This document shows, piece by piece, positions 1 through 12,669 of a DNA stretch of 64,000 nucleotides. Both the position numbers and the translations under genes were made by a program. The stretch comes from Polytrichum commune (taxonomy: Eukaryota > Streptophyta > Polytrichopsida > Polytrichales > Polytrichaceae). The notes under the pieces were generated by a model. That model ran no database searches, had not been told where the DNA came from, and saw only the letters and a list, made by a program, of their open reading frames with translations. The first letter of the stretch is position 1, and each line of letters begins with the position of its first letter. Location of the stretch: assembly GCA_950295325.1 (NCBI GenBank), contig OX485803.1, positions 6,946,001-7,010,000 on the forward strand, read 5' to 3'.

Positions 1-299
1 GGAAACAGCTAGTTAAGTTACGTGTTAGATTAGCTTTGAAGCTAAGATTTCCTCTTCGTGTCAACATTGACAGCACATGGCTTGCAAACTCTCTGAAATG
101 CCAGTTGCTAAACTGTCAAGCAAGTTGTTGTCAAACAGCATCAAGCTTACGCATGTCATTCTCCAGTGCTTCCAGATGTGTAGCATGTGATTCACGAATT
201 GCTCTTCAAATCTTTTTGTCATAGTCCTCACGAGACTCATTCACAAACGAACATATCTTAATAGCAACTCGTACTTTGGACACTAGGGTAGACGTGTTC

Positions 300-780
300 A
301 ATTCAGTTACTTCTCTTAATCGAACACCTCTATTTGAGCACTACATATGTGCATTGGTCTGGCATAAAGAACAAATGCCAAAAAGATATGTGTTTGAACG
401 AGATTGGCCTACGTGCTCAAAATATGATAACCATTTTAGGTTCAATAATCAACATATTTGGGCGAGGAGGAAGGGGGGGGGAGCTGTATGACCATTTAGT
501 GAGCACGGGAATTTTCACTTTGATAATGGATAAGATATTCATATGAGCTCCATAAATCATGAGGGAAGTGGCTACGGCCTTGGTTTCAATTTGCTGACCA
601 TCTCATACCAATCGCACGCATCATATACTAAGAGAACTGGGCTAGTCGGAAGAAGTAACCATGTGAACCCATTCACCTTACGTATTTGGACCATGTGTGG
701 TCACGTTCGTAATCATGCACCAATTTTGAGTGGTACGAAGCAAAGCTTATAGTTAAGAATGGACATCAAAAGACATGTGC
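300..780 (+). repeat. R1 dispersed repeat, copy a
   Basis: Shared blocks are GAACACCTCTATTTGAG, CCAAAAAGATATGTGTTTGA, GAGATTGG, GTGCTCAAAATATGATAACC, TTTGATAATGGATAAGATAT and TCATATGA, followed by an ACTGGGCTAGTCGG stretch. Related downstream text (CTCAACTCCGATTTG, GAATGACAAT) continues at 1276-1440. R1 has no coding frame conserved between copies. Confidence 0.75.
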
Positions 781-1070
781 TACGTTGAGATTGCACTATG
801 AATTGCTCAAAATACATTCATTATCTAGGTTTAATAGTTAAGGCAGTCGAGAGGGCCTGATCAACCATAACATTACTAAGTGAAGTGTACAAGTTACGTG
901 GGAATTGGAATAAAGCGAAATTTGTGCCCATATTATTCATCAGATATACTTGCCCGCCTAGACTCAACATTGGAACTGGACATGGACCGGTTTGTATATA
1001 GATTTTCACATGTTCGTGAAATGTGAGAAGAAATTGGGAGCTAGAGGTGGACAAGATTAGCAAGATTAGC

Positions 1071-1110
1071 ATTGGGTGGTTGGGTGGTTGGGTGGTTGGG
1101 TGGTTGGGTG
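1071..1110 (+). repeat. 8-bp minisatellite (TTGGGTGG)n
   Basis: About five tandem TTGGGTGG units are present. The G-rich strand could form a G-quadruplex. The frame on the other strand is a byproduct of the repeat. Confidence 0.9.
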
Positions 1111-1411
1111 ACAAGTTAAGGTCATGTCACAACCGGTTAATATCGATCTTAGGACATGACATTTCTAAACTATCCCCTTCCTAACATCTAAACATAATAA
1201 TGATGATGATAGGCCTAATAAGTAATGATATGTCACTTAAGAAGCAAGAGAACATTCACTTTGATCTCGTCTAGCTACTAAATCTCAACTCCGATTTGAA
1301 ATCTTGGAATGACAATCTGTGTTATTTGTCATTGCTAATCAAATGAGTTAATATCCAATGCGATCCAATGCTCAAATTTGATTGTGGAGTTGTAAGTGCC
1401 CGCACGTCCAT

Positions 1412-2550
1412 TATCTTGAACTTGAGCTCCTATTCACACCAAGTATGATACCATTTATATGTTATTGAAATATGCGGATAGGTTTTTGGTTTGGGTTTAA
1501 TTGAACATAACACACATGGAATGTTAAACAAGAGTCAATTTGGGGTTCTAGGTGTCATTATAAGGTTGATTGATAGGTCTAAATGAGTTTTAAGTAAGAA
1601 TTGGGTATCAAAACCAGTATTAGACTTGGTTCCGGGTGATTTTTATGGGGTAAGGTGAGATTAAAATGTGGATCACAAGGGTCACTCAATGCAATACATA
1701 CAATTGTGCAATCTCTCCCTACCATCCAACCATAGTCCAATAGTGTTGACTCACTATACCATGGATTTCAATGCAAGGAGTCTCAACTCATCAATTGTCC
1801 CTTCAGTGCCAATAACATCATATAATCAAGGCCAAGGGCGCCCTAATATGAAGCCGTTTGGACCATGCCATATGGGTGTTTTTGGACTACACAATGACAT
1901 GTGCAACATGGACTTGACACTTACTAATCCCACTAATTGGTGTCACAGGATGTTGACATGTGTTTAGGACAAACATAGTATTCCGAACAAACTCTTCGCA
2001 AGAGTCATTATATGTAAATTCTACCATAGCGAGGAATTCATCCCACTTATTATGCAATGGATTTCCATAATGTCACAATATGTCCTCAATGATGCAATTT
2101 ACCCACTCCGTCTATCTATCGGTTTGAGAATGAAATGTAGTGGACATAGCCAACCTTGTCCCCATAGTCCATGCAATGCATTCTAGAACCTACTTGTGAA
2201 TCTAGTATCCATGTCGCTTAGGATTACCTTAGGTAGACCATAAAGTTTATATACATGATCACAAAATAACCTTGCCATTTCTTCAACAATAATATGTGTC
2301 ATGGTTGGCATAAAATGGGTCATTTTGGACAATTTATCCACACACACACAAAGATAGCATCACAACCATGAGTGGAAGGTGTCAAGCTAGAGATAAAGTC
2401 CATGTTGACCACCTCCCAATTCATGTCAAAAATTTCCAATGAATGTAGCATGCATGTTGGCTTCAAAATAGAAGCTTTACTCCATTGGTAAATCCCACAA
2501 GATTTTATTTAGCTCATGATGGACCTTTACATCTCAAACCACCAAAACTT
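1412..2550 (-). mobile_element. Ty3/gypsy retrotransposon relic, inverted copy
   Basis: The reverse complement of this stretch matches 14790-15912 over its whole length. It includes the NWEVVNMDF start (about 2430), the VEEMARLFCDH region and the HSQTDR motif region. It has its own stops and an extra GT in a GTGTGTG tract near 2345 that shifts the frame. It is therefore a second, independently decayed integrase relic. The two copies form a long inverted repeat separated by about 12 kb. Confidence 0.8.
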
Positions 2551-5270
2551 TGCTCACACCCTATTCCGAATCTTAATTACCCAAACATGACCATTGTACA
2601 TCGCATCATAATGTTCATGGAGCAAAAAAGACCTAATATACAACCTTTGGAAGGAAACTTCTAGAACCACTATCGCCTTATCATGCCACCAAATGTGAAT
2701 CCCAAAAACAAAATGCTTCAAATCGCGCGTAGTTTAGGAACAAGGATCGTTGTCAAGGACATCACACCTCAATGACTTCCCTCGAGCTATTTGCACATAT
2801 GACACTTGTAATCATCCCTTCCTCTACACAAATATTCACTTGACTCATACAAGACAATTGCCCAATACAATGAGTAAGAGCAACCGCCAATTGGCCACAG
2901 ACTTTCACTAAATAACTAATCTCATTAACTCCAAGACTTTCTACCATGTTTATTCATTCACAAACTATGCTCTTAAACATATTATCAAACAAGGACTATT
3001 CACTTGTTCCTCATGATTCAAACAAGCACTCCAGACTAGTTGCCAAACTTGATCATAATTCAGAAGACTTTGCTCTATCAACCAAGAGCTATTAAGACAA
3101 TGTCATTCAGCTTAAAATTGATTTTCTCTCCTCAATAAATTAGTCAGATGTTCACCCTAGACAATCTTTCCACATTTGACCATACATCAAAAATAATAAT
3201 CTCACAAATAATAGGGGTTTCACATCCGATTACTTCAATTAGACAATGGTGCTTATACAATGGTACATCACCCCTATCAGAATTAGACTTCACACAATTC
3301 CAAAACCCCTGAAGGTAGAAATATGCATGATTAATTACAAGGGGCAAGATTTCCTCTTAGTTTAATGGGTTATCATGTTTTTTTTATAACTCCTAAGTAT
3401 TAGGTGCTCAAGTATTTTTATAAGCCTATATTCCCCTGAAATCTTAATGTCAAAGTTAGATGTCTTTAAGATAGAACTAGGATTTTGTCTTCCAATATTA
3501 ATATCAAGTGTAATGTTAAAACTAAGTGATTCCTCACCCTCTTCACAACTTGCATGGACAAAGTGGAAAACCCTTCTATCTTGATGTCAAGTCCATTGGT
3601 CAAAGATCTCCTTTTAAATTCTTTCATAAGGTACCAACACGGGTAGATCACTTAGTGCATTTTAAAAATGACGTGCGGCATAATATAGAGAGGATTAAAA
3701 TCATTTGAAATAAAAATTATAAAGGAATTCCAAATAATGAAGGGGCCATTAAATGTAGACAATCCCATTATAAGTAAGTTAGATGGACATGAAACGTGGG
3801 CCATTATTTTTTTGTAAAATTAATATAGGGGCTGAAGATAAGGATCCTAGAAGGTATGTTTAGTATGGTATGTAAATGGGTTTAGGACTCACGGGGATGG
3901 ATGATAATTGGGATTTCCGTTTGTCCAAAATTACTTAAAAGGAATATAGAGTACAAAAAATTGCAGTGACTTGGACAATATAAGTAATGGAAGGATGCAA
4001 ACAAATGGGCCATTTTTGAAATTTAAGTAATTATAGGGAGGCTTTAATTCAACCCTTGAAGGTAAATAGCCCCAAAACAAAAAAAAACCCAGCCGCACGT
4101 GGTGCACAAAAATGCCTTAGAGTGATCTACCCGTGGGTACCAAATATAATTGGTGGGTTTGCTCCTTTATTTGTTAGTGCTTAACCCTATCCAATTTGAT
4201 TGAGGACTCTCTTTTTAATAGTTTTGTATCAATAAATCCCCTTTTGTATAACTTGGTATGATAGTGCAATCATCCTTACAGGATTTTCCGTTTTCCTTAA
4301 TTATTTCATGATTTTAATTGTATTGTCCGACAAGTGTCTCTTACCTTGTCATGGCCGTAGTAACCATAATTTCCATCAATCACAACCATAGGGCCAAACC
4401 ACATATGCATGTTAACATATCACGGTATGGTTAATTCATTTAATATGTTCAATTTGTTGTTCAATTTATGCTTTCATTCTCTCATTCCCTTATTCCTTTC
4501 ATTCTTTAAAGGTTCATTCCATTTTTCATATTCAAAGACTATTGACTAAGATATTCAGTTTCTTGTCTTAAATATTTGCTATATATCTACTCTAGAATCA
4601 CATAATGTCATTATTTTAGTCCATTTAGCAAGCAAGCAGTGCTTACCCAAGTTACAATTGTCAAGTCTTTTTGGATTCACAACCTTTTCATGTTCCCTTG
4701 TCGGACAATTGCCTTGCCAGGTTGTCATTTCATTTTCTGCCAAAGGTTAGGAAGACAAAACCTGGACGGTTCACGATTCTTGAAACATGGCCTCTCTAAC
4801 TCACTAGTTTCATCACCCTTGCATTTTTTCTTCTTCCAAATAAGCCTAAATTCCTCAAAACATATTACAACGACAATATATGAGACTTTCAATTCCTCAG
4901 CAGTTATTCAATTTCATTCTCCTTACGGCTTGGGATTAGACTATGGCCTAATTCAATATTTAAAGAACCAATATGGCATTGTAAGGTTCGTAGGCAATTT
5001 ACTTGTAGCATCAAGATTACGATCGCATGCCGTCAATCTCTTACACATAGTTCCCAGAGTGTAACAACTCAACACTATCACATAGGTAATGCAATTCAGA
5101 TATAACATTCCACTCTCATTCTACCATCTCGGTCGAGAGTTATATTGCTTTAAAACACAAGAGTAGCACAACACTAATAGGTTGCAAATTTCCAAAACCT
5201 TGTTGAGCAAAAGGTTATTCTATACAAGGACTAAGGACTCAATGATTGAATGAGTTCAACACAAGCTCTC
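2551..5270. other. No gene recognised
   Basis: AT-rich sequence with scattered short frames. The longest, 141 codons at 4639-5064, has no recognisable domain and no codon or composition signal that separates it from its surroundings. Confidence 0.5.
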
Positions 5271-5273
5271 TAA

Positions 5274-5801
5274 GGGCCTGTTTAGACTTGGGGTCAAGGC
5301 CATTGTGAATGAAGGCCAATATGTCCCATGTGGCATGCAAATGGGCCCCCAAGGTCATTAATAAGAAAGTAACCTAACTTCATTCATTGCTTTCATGTGT
5401 AAACCTATTTAGGTGGGGTTGGGGCCATTTGGAGGCTACAATTATGAGAGGGTTATGAGAGGTTCCAACGTACTCATGAACTATTCTATGGATAATGATT
5501 AAAGTATAATAAATTTAGAATGTCTCCCCTCCTATTCAATGCTCAAATAATAAACTACTACAAGCAAATAAAAGCTATGACAATGGCCTCAACTAAAGGG
5601 AAAGAATCCACAAGGTTGGGAGCTCTCTTTTCCAAGGCTTGAGGCCATTGTCATGATGAATAAAATAATTTATTTGTTAATTGGCCCCAACTCATGATGT
5701 AAACTTGAAGAGGCGAGTCCCAGCCTCTCTACCAATGAGAAGAGTGGATTTCTTTCACCCCAACCCATTTTTGAGCCTTGACTCCAAGTCTAAACCGACC
5801 C
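5274..5801. mobile_element. Tourist-like MITE, GGGCCTGTTTAGACTTGG family
   Basis: The left end GGGCCTGTTTAGACTTGGGG is matched by the inverted right end GGGTCGGTTTAGACTTGGAG. TAA flanks both sides (5271-5273 and 5802-5804), giving the 3-bp TWA duplication of PIF/Harbinger elements. The element is 528 bp with no coding capacity. Confidence 0.85.
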
Positions 5802-5804
5802 TAA

Positions 5805-6570
5805 TACTCTCAAAGATCAAGCATTAATGATGTCGTCATTTCAGACAATGATTCCAACATAGGAGAGACGTGCATATTAGTTTATCTTAGACAATATTAT
5901 AGTCGAAATTGTATTGTGGACAGAAGCTACTCATACATAACAAAACAACCAACCTAATCAAGGAATCACTCCTTGTGTATTTTAACAGACAAAATCACAG
6001 TCAAGCCGCGACACTAAAATTGTACCAACTAGGATGTCAACCGGTACATTCACCCCAACGACGGTAGGATATGAGCATGCGAGTGTGAGCCTAAAAGCGG
6101 TGAGCAAGGATTGTGTGAGCCCACAACCTCAAAATTTTCAAAATGATGTAATTTCAAAAAAGATTGGTTAACAAATCAAAGATCGACATCTTTTCAATTA
6201 AAAAACAATATATTTATTTTAAATTCCTATTACCACATGACCTATGATTGTGGATTTTAGATTAAATAAACCTCGCAAGGTGATGCTATTGCATGTTTTT
6301 AAATTTATATCATGTTGACGGAGGCCATCCCAAAGTGGGTTGACCAAGTCATAGTACAAATAATTTAAAGGCAATTTTGAGGATGAGAGGTAGCAAACAT
6401 TGTGAAAACACCATAGGATGTGGAACATCGTATACATAATAAAATATTATTATATTATAGCAAGGGATACATATTGGACTATAAATATAATATTTGGCTA
6501 TTGGAATTTAGGTATTTGAATATAATATATCGGTATGATATACCTACTTGATAGCAGTCTAATATTTATC
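5805..6570. other. No feature recognised
   Basis: AT-rich intergenic sequence. Nothing supported. Confidence 0.5.
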
Positions 6571-6581
6571 AACTAACTTGC

Positions 6582-7720
6582 TCACTCACACGTCTTGATG
6601 ATTCCGGCAGCAACAAGCACTTGCTCAACTTTATCCCAACTGAGGGTAGGAGCATGGATGAACGTGTCTTTCTTGTAATCCAATTTGCATAAGTAACGGA
6701 AGATGTAATAGAGGTGTTTGCAGTTTATGTACATGCCACGCTTTCTTATGGATGTGTCGTTCATCCTTCCATAATGGGGACAAGTACAAGATGGAAAATT
6801 ACAAAGTGTGATGTTATAAACTTTCTCGTTAGAAGCAATCTTGGACAAAAGCGTGATAATAGCACCCAGTCTAGGGTAAGGAAGGTAGTCGAAGGAATGT
6901 AATTCCAGTTACATTCCTTGCACTCTCCCACTGATTGCGGTGATTCGGTGGGTGCCTTACAACTTCGACAAACTTGTTTGCCATTCCAAAGAGAAGAGAT
7001 TCTTTTGGCATGTGTTGGTCGCGGATGAGTCCACAAAACATGTTGAAATACCCTAGACGAGGAGAGAAAACGTCGAGGGGAAATGGGCACGTTGGATTGT
7101 AGGCAAAACCCAACTTTTTCAAGCTCAATGACTTTAGTACAGGTAAGGTTGGTACCAGTAAGAACATGCCAAACTTCAAGGATTTCGGGTTGTGTAAGAA
7201 CATGGGAACGCTTAGGTCCCATGATGCAACGCACGATTTGGTCTAGACAAAACCGAAACTCCTCGATTTCAATTGTTTTGCCCTTATACTCATGCTTCTG
7301 CCCTTTGTAAGTAGGGGCAGCAGTGGGTTTCCCATGCCTAACAACCAACAACTTGCATTTGGCTTGTGTGTGTTTTTGAATGGCGTGACATCGTTTCTTT
7401 TATTTGTGTAAGATTCTGGCTATGTGTCATTCCGATGTATCACAATTTGTTTCCACCACAATTTGAATACCTTCAAAATCACTAGATGATAACTCTATTA
7501 GAGGTTCTAAGGACTCACGTTTAATACCTTGGAAATTGATGAGGATAGTATTATCGGAACGGACACTTGATGAAGACTTCACTCGTATTGGACGTAACAA
7601 TGGTTAATTAACACTAGATGTACGAGAAACGGGAGTTAGTATTTCAGTCGAAGTTGCGAAGAGTTTACCGAATGGTAAAACGAATGAGACCTCATGACAT
7701 GTTGCAATAATAGCAGCCAT
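6582..7720 (-). pseudogene. SWIM zinc-finger protein pseudogene
   Basis: One minus-strand frame runs from an ATG at 7720 to about 6860, broken by three stops (7606-7604, 7429-7427, 7402-7400). A frameshift then leads into a frame that ends at 6582. The first part includes a CRSC...CKEC pair of CxxC motifs (about 6950-6910), like a small zinc ribbon. The last 88 codons carry CTCPHY followed by NCKHLYYIF, the CxCx(n)CxH signature of the SWIM domain. SWIM domains occur in MULE transposases and in plant and fungal nuclear proteins. No DDE transposase core or terminal inverted repeat was recognised, so it may be a decayed host or repeat-borne gene. The stops and the frameshift are seen; the function is inferred from the SWIM motif only. 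Confidence 0.65.
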
Positions 7721-8099
7721 AGGGAATGTTTAAAAGAGATAACAGAAAAACTATGGACAAGCCACAAGAACATAAAGACATGAGAAGAAACAAATGATAG
7801 TATTGGCGAATGGAAAGGTTGTGAATAAGAAGAATGAGAAATTAGAGGGGTTGAAGCAAACGAAATGACATTGTATGATATTAAATATTATACAATATTT
7901 GGTATAGAACAAAATATTGTAATATCATTTGAAAATAGGAGTTATGCAGCATGAAGATATATTAACAAAATATAATGGTTGTAATCAACACATTACACAA
8001 CCTTTCATTTACAAATAGTGGGTCAAACGAGGGGTGTGACATAGTTCATATATTATGAAAGTTATTAATTTATGCAAGATTTACAATTGGCACTAACAA

Positions 8100-8385
8100 T
8101 TATTATAAGCAGTATTAATTCAACTAACAATTACAAATGACACTATAAGAACGGGTACTATTAAAACTGGCAACTAGCAATATCACAACTAGTAATATTA
8201 GAATTGGTTTATTAGAATTGACACTATCACAACTGACACTATGACAACTAGCAATATTAAAACTGATACTATTACAACTAGCAATATTAAAACTGGCACT
8301 ATTACAACTGACACTATTACAACTTGCACTATTAGAATTTGGCAATATTAGAACTAACACTATTAGAATTGGCACTAATAAATCA
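8100..8385. repeat. 15-bp minisatellite
   Basis: Around nineteen degenerate units of the form AACTRGCACTATTAC follow one another with a 15-bp period. The period is a multiple of three, so the minus strand stays open and encodes a CNSAS-like repeat. There is no sign that this is a gene. Confidence 0.85.
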
Positions 8386-8623
8386 TGATGCACGCTAACC
8401 CAATATGTGCATGTATACATGCATATAACTTAAGAATATTAAATAAACCAAATATAGCCATTAATGGCTACACTTTTACAACCATTAGTCATGTAATAAT
8501 GTGGGCTTGTGATGAAGACCATCATGTGATATAAAAATTCACAAACAAAAATGAAACAGTATAGAGAAATGCATGTTGTTTAGAGTGGACGATGTAGTGG
8601 AAAGGGAAACTGAATGTGTTTAA

Positions 8624-8980
8624 ATGCAAAAGAACGTCATTTCTCCAGTGTTAGCAGTGGTTACTCCAGTAGAGGGTAGGAAAAAAAGTAGGAGGAGAAG
8701 TAGTTTTCATTTTTCAAATAAGAGACAATTGTCAAGGGCTAGAATGAATAGACGTGTTCCTCGAATGATAAGAATGGACCTATCAGGCACAACAAGAAAT
8801 TTGACGAACGAAAATTGTAGCATGTGAAGCCATAAAGAAAGACGTCTTCGAACATGAAACCACTACACGTGAAGTTCAACCACATATTGTCTCTGGATGC
8901 AATGAAAATGATGAAGATGAGGAAGATGATAATAAAGACATCAACGGAAAGAAAGTGATATAATATGAACATGGAGAACA
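8624..8980 (+). other. Possible gene fragment: basic then acidic segment
   Basis: An open frame of 67 codons at 8624-8827 is rich in Arg, Lys and Ser (GRKKSRRRSSFHFSNKRQ). Directly after it, in another frame at about 8880-8960, is an acidic run (NENDEDEEDDNKD). This pairing is seen in nuclear proteins, and it lies on the same strand as the multi-exon relic 800 bp downstream. No family was recognised and the frames do not join cleanly, so this may be chance. Confidence 0.2.
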
Positions 8981-9764
8981 ACCATCTGAGCTGGAGATGG
9001 AGGCATGAAGTAGGAAAGATCTGGTAAGAGAATAACCCTGAAATAAAAGTAAATTTGAAGGTATATAATGTACATCGTACTATGCACACCTAAAACACAA
9101 TTCGAACAATATATAGTACAAAACAAAAAGATTATGTTTTCTGTGTTTTAGAGCCAAAAAACAATCACAACATCTTAGATTCTGACCATATTAATTTCAG
9201 TAGATTTTGGCGATTTATGAAAAATTAAAATTATGTCAAAATTCCAAAAAAAAATTGGAGTGAATGTAGAGAATATAATGTATCAACAAAAAAATGTTTA
9301 GAAATAAATATGAAAATTTGAAAATTTTATAGCGATCAAGGTGCACTTCATTTTTTTTTCTCTCTTTCTTTTCCAAAAGGGTAGCCGTTAACGGCCACCC
9401 TTCTTTTTATTCCATTTTTGTGTTCTCATTTAAGGCAGCCGTTGACGGCCTCCCCTAATGTAGATACTCCTAATTATTTTATTTTATTTTTCATCTGGAT
9501 GGCACTTTTTGTACCTCAGATATGGAAGTTCTACAATTTCTAAAGATCAATTAGAGTTGCAATTGCATGCATTTTTAATCAAAGAAACTGTCAATAATTC
9601 TTTCCATCTTGAGCAGTTGAGGCATGAACCAAGGATAAAATCAAAAGTCAGTATTTCATTATGTTGAATGATTCCATTGCCAATTGTTAGGGCTTTCATG
9701 AAAAATAATGTTATGAACTTGACTGCATATTTAGTGGTTATATGGAAGGGAATGGGGTTTTTAT

Positions 9765-10869
9765 GTGGCCTTGGAGAATAGTGAGGGCAATACAATAGAT
9801 GTTATTGATATTGTAATTGAATCACGGAGTGACAATTTGGTGCGGGCAAATGCTGCATTTGTGAAAATATTGCAAAATGGTGAGGACCTCAAAGTTTTCT
9901 TTGACAAAATGTTCATGGTTTGGGACGGCAACCACCATTTGCAAGCATGGATGTCCATTATTAATCAAGACCACCCACATGATTCTACTTGACATTACGT
10001 TGTTGAAAATATTATTTTGGACATCAAGGATGATATTGTAACTACGTTGGCAGCCTTGCATGAACTCAATTGGTAAATCCTTTATTTTTCTCTTTTTGTT
10101 TATTATTTTCATGTGGTTCTTATTTTTTAAGTTATTTTTTCTATTGGATGTTTGTTTTCCCTATCTTATCATTGTTTGTTTAATTTTGTCAGGAGGAACC
10201 AAATCCCATGTTTTTACAAATATTTTACAAAGTTTTTCCGCATTCAAAGCATTGTCAAACAACCACTTTCATATTTTAGAAAATTCGTCTCCAAAGAAGA
10301 CCTTCATGTTGTTGATGTGAAGAAAAAAAATCCAAATATAGAACTTGGTTCACTTTGGCTGTTCAGGCTCTTAATGAATTTCTATACCAAGTTTTTTTTT
10401 TAAAATATCAATTTCCCTTGCATATTTTTGCCACTTCTTATACATTTCCTTCGTTCTTGTTGTTCATTTGGATTTCTACTGTCATATTTTTTATTACATC
10501 TCATTTTTTATTGTGTGCAATCTTTTACATTCTTATATGTTTTTTTCTTGGTGTAGCAAGAATTAGAGGATGTTGTTGCTGCTGCTCAAAAGAAATTTTA
10601 TGAGAAGTATCACGGTCATGCGCATTGGACTTTAAGGGCAGTTGATGAATGGGTTTCCAAAGTTGTTAATAGGGTGAGATTGACTTCCTATTCGGAATTG
10701 AAGAAACAACTTTCCATTACAAATCCTAAACATACTCCTCTATTCTTAGATTAGGTGAAGTCTCCCTATGGAACTCACAATAAGAATCATGAGATGACCC
10801 AAGAAAAACTTTGGATATTAGCAACTTCAACTATGGATATTTTTATGAAGGTTAAGTGGCTTGAGAGGT
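9765..10869 (+). pseudogene. Unrecognised multi-exon gene relic
   Basis: Exon-like frames join through plausible splice sites. The first exon is 9765-10072, with a TGA in frame at 9990-9992 where TGG would keep the frame open. A donor at 10073 and an acceptor at 10191-10192 keep the frame. The second exon (from 10193) has an A-run near 10325, after which the sensible reading continues in another frame up to about 10390. A third exon starts at 10557 after GTGTAG and reads through to a TAA at 10869, with one TAG near 10753. The deduced protein is soluble and helical, with Trp-rich stretches such as HAHWTLRAVDEW. I do not recognise the family. Two stops and a frameshift make an intact gene unlikely. 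Confidence 0.45.
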
Positions 10870-10973
10870 AAAATAATTCCCATGTTTTTCATAAGGCTCT
10901 CAAATTTCCATAACCAAAATTCAATAATATAGAGCTTCCTAAATGGCTTCATAAAGCTACTTGATGGGCTTAG

Positions 10974-11429
10974 GTGATTATTATTATTATTATTATTATT
11001 TGGTCATTCATTTTTTTTTGCTTCTTATATCTTTCCATTTTTTTTCAATCATTGAATTTTATTGATCTTTATTTTGTATATGGTAGTTGGTTATTGAGAC
11101 CAAGAAGCTCTTTGATGCTATTGTGGTTGATTTGGATGTGTCCATCAACAATCTTCCAGATGATATGGACCTTTGCTCATTATTTTTTATTATGTGAAGA
11201 CAATGCGCATATCGTTGTGGAATACTGCATTTTTTGTGAATTTATTGTAGACAAGGCACTTCACAAAAACCATAGCATTGACAAGCAACTCAACTTCAAA
11301 CCAGCCATGCGAAGGATATATTATAGGTATTTCAAATATGTCATATTCTCTGCTAAAGCCATTTATAAATCTCCCAATTTTTTTGCTAACTATTTGGACA
11401 TAGATTGTGAAGAGTGCATATTCACATAA
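10974..11429 (+). other. Open frame of 151 codons downstream of the 9.8-kb relic
   Basis: The first half is a low-complexity ATT repeat and a T-rich stretch that looks intronic. The second half (about 11190-11429) has a less biased composition, reading through ...DKALHKNHSIDKQLNF... to a stop. In the neighbouring frame, 11091-11200 reads VIETKKLFDAIVVDLD. These pieces may be further exons of the relic upstream, but I could not define splice sites and recognise no domain. Confidence 0.25.
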
Positions 11430-12660
11430 AGGATCACGAAATCTTGTGATCCTATGTATTTTGGAAAAATGTGAGTGATATTTGGATTATCCTCTTAAAA
11501 CACCTCCCACTTTTGATATTGCCCTTCAAGATTCCATTTAACCCGCCCTCAAGGGTGCAAAGGTATTTCAAAGGCATTCAAACTCATCGCTTAATCATTC
11601 TAAGGCTCATATTTTAGTGTTTGTAATGCATGTTGACTTTGCCTCTAACCCAATTTATATCCAATATTTATGTTTACAACCCGATTTATGTCTACAATCC
11701 ACTTTTGTTGTTCTTTGTGTTTTGAACTTCGTAAATGTCACCCTTATGATGGTGTTATGATGAATTCAAATTTTACATTAATGTGTATTATAGTGAGACA
11801 TCCTAACATACTACACCTATTTTCAACATGAGTTTTCTTACACATTGTATCCAATTACATTATTATTATCTCAACATTTGAACGTATATTAGTGAATTTT
11901 TTGGTACAAAATTGGCATAACAACATTTTAATTTGTTGTTCATTTGGACTATAGATCCTTACATGTAATTCCACGGTCATAGGCCCCCAACAGATTTACA
12001 AACCATAACTGGGAAAAAATTGAAGTCTCACAGGCTCACGCTTGCAGGATCACATACTAGCATCCCCGCATTTACCCTAGAGACTTCTTCATTGATTCAC
12101 AAAGTTCACTTTCAATGAAAACCCATAGCATCAGCAAAATCGAGGAAACATTCCCAACAAGCTTCACAAATTAATTCTCACTCAATTACTTCCATATAGA
12201 ATTTTGACACACAATATGCAATCCAACACAATCACCCTAGATGCGCTCTGAAAAGACAATAGCCTAGCAACTACGAATCTCACATAGTTGTTTTTATGTA
12301 AAATTAGGCTTTTTTTTAAAACATTTCCACACTTTGGAAACATGACCTCTCATCATTTCACAATGTTGCAATAAAAAAATGGTCTTCCTTGTCTCTCAAC
12401 TTCCTAGTCCTATATAGTTTTTGAGCACATGTGCAAATATCAAGGTTTAGGTCCATTCCTTTCATTTCTTTTGATATCTTGAGACAATTTTCTTTTCCCA
12501 CTTGACTTTTTGGAAAATTTTGGTTCATATGAGACTCTATTTCCACTTAATTCATGTTTAAGCTAACAAAAAAACAAAAATTTAGGTCTACAAAATCCTT
12601 ATGATGTTTAATCTTAGTTTAAAACTTGAGGATGAGGCGATGATTGATTTGGCCTACTTT
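11430..12660. other. No feature recognised
   Basis: AT-rich intergenic sequence with no repeat partner noticed in the window. Confidence 0.5.
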
Positions 12661-12669
12661 GTCCTGATT

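Noticed and set aside
821-1114. 97-codon minus frame.
   Set aside because: The start codon and first 20 residues come from the TTGGGTGG minisatellite; the rest matches nothing.
4639-5064. 141-codon plus-strand frame.
   Set aside because: It has no domain, no protein-like composition and no support from neighbours. It is probably chance or relic sequence.
8124-8420. Array of short repeats that could be mistaken for a CRISPR array or a gene.
   Set aside because: The units are adjacent with a 15-bp period and no spacers, so it is a minisatellite. The frame is a product of the period.
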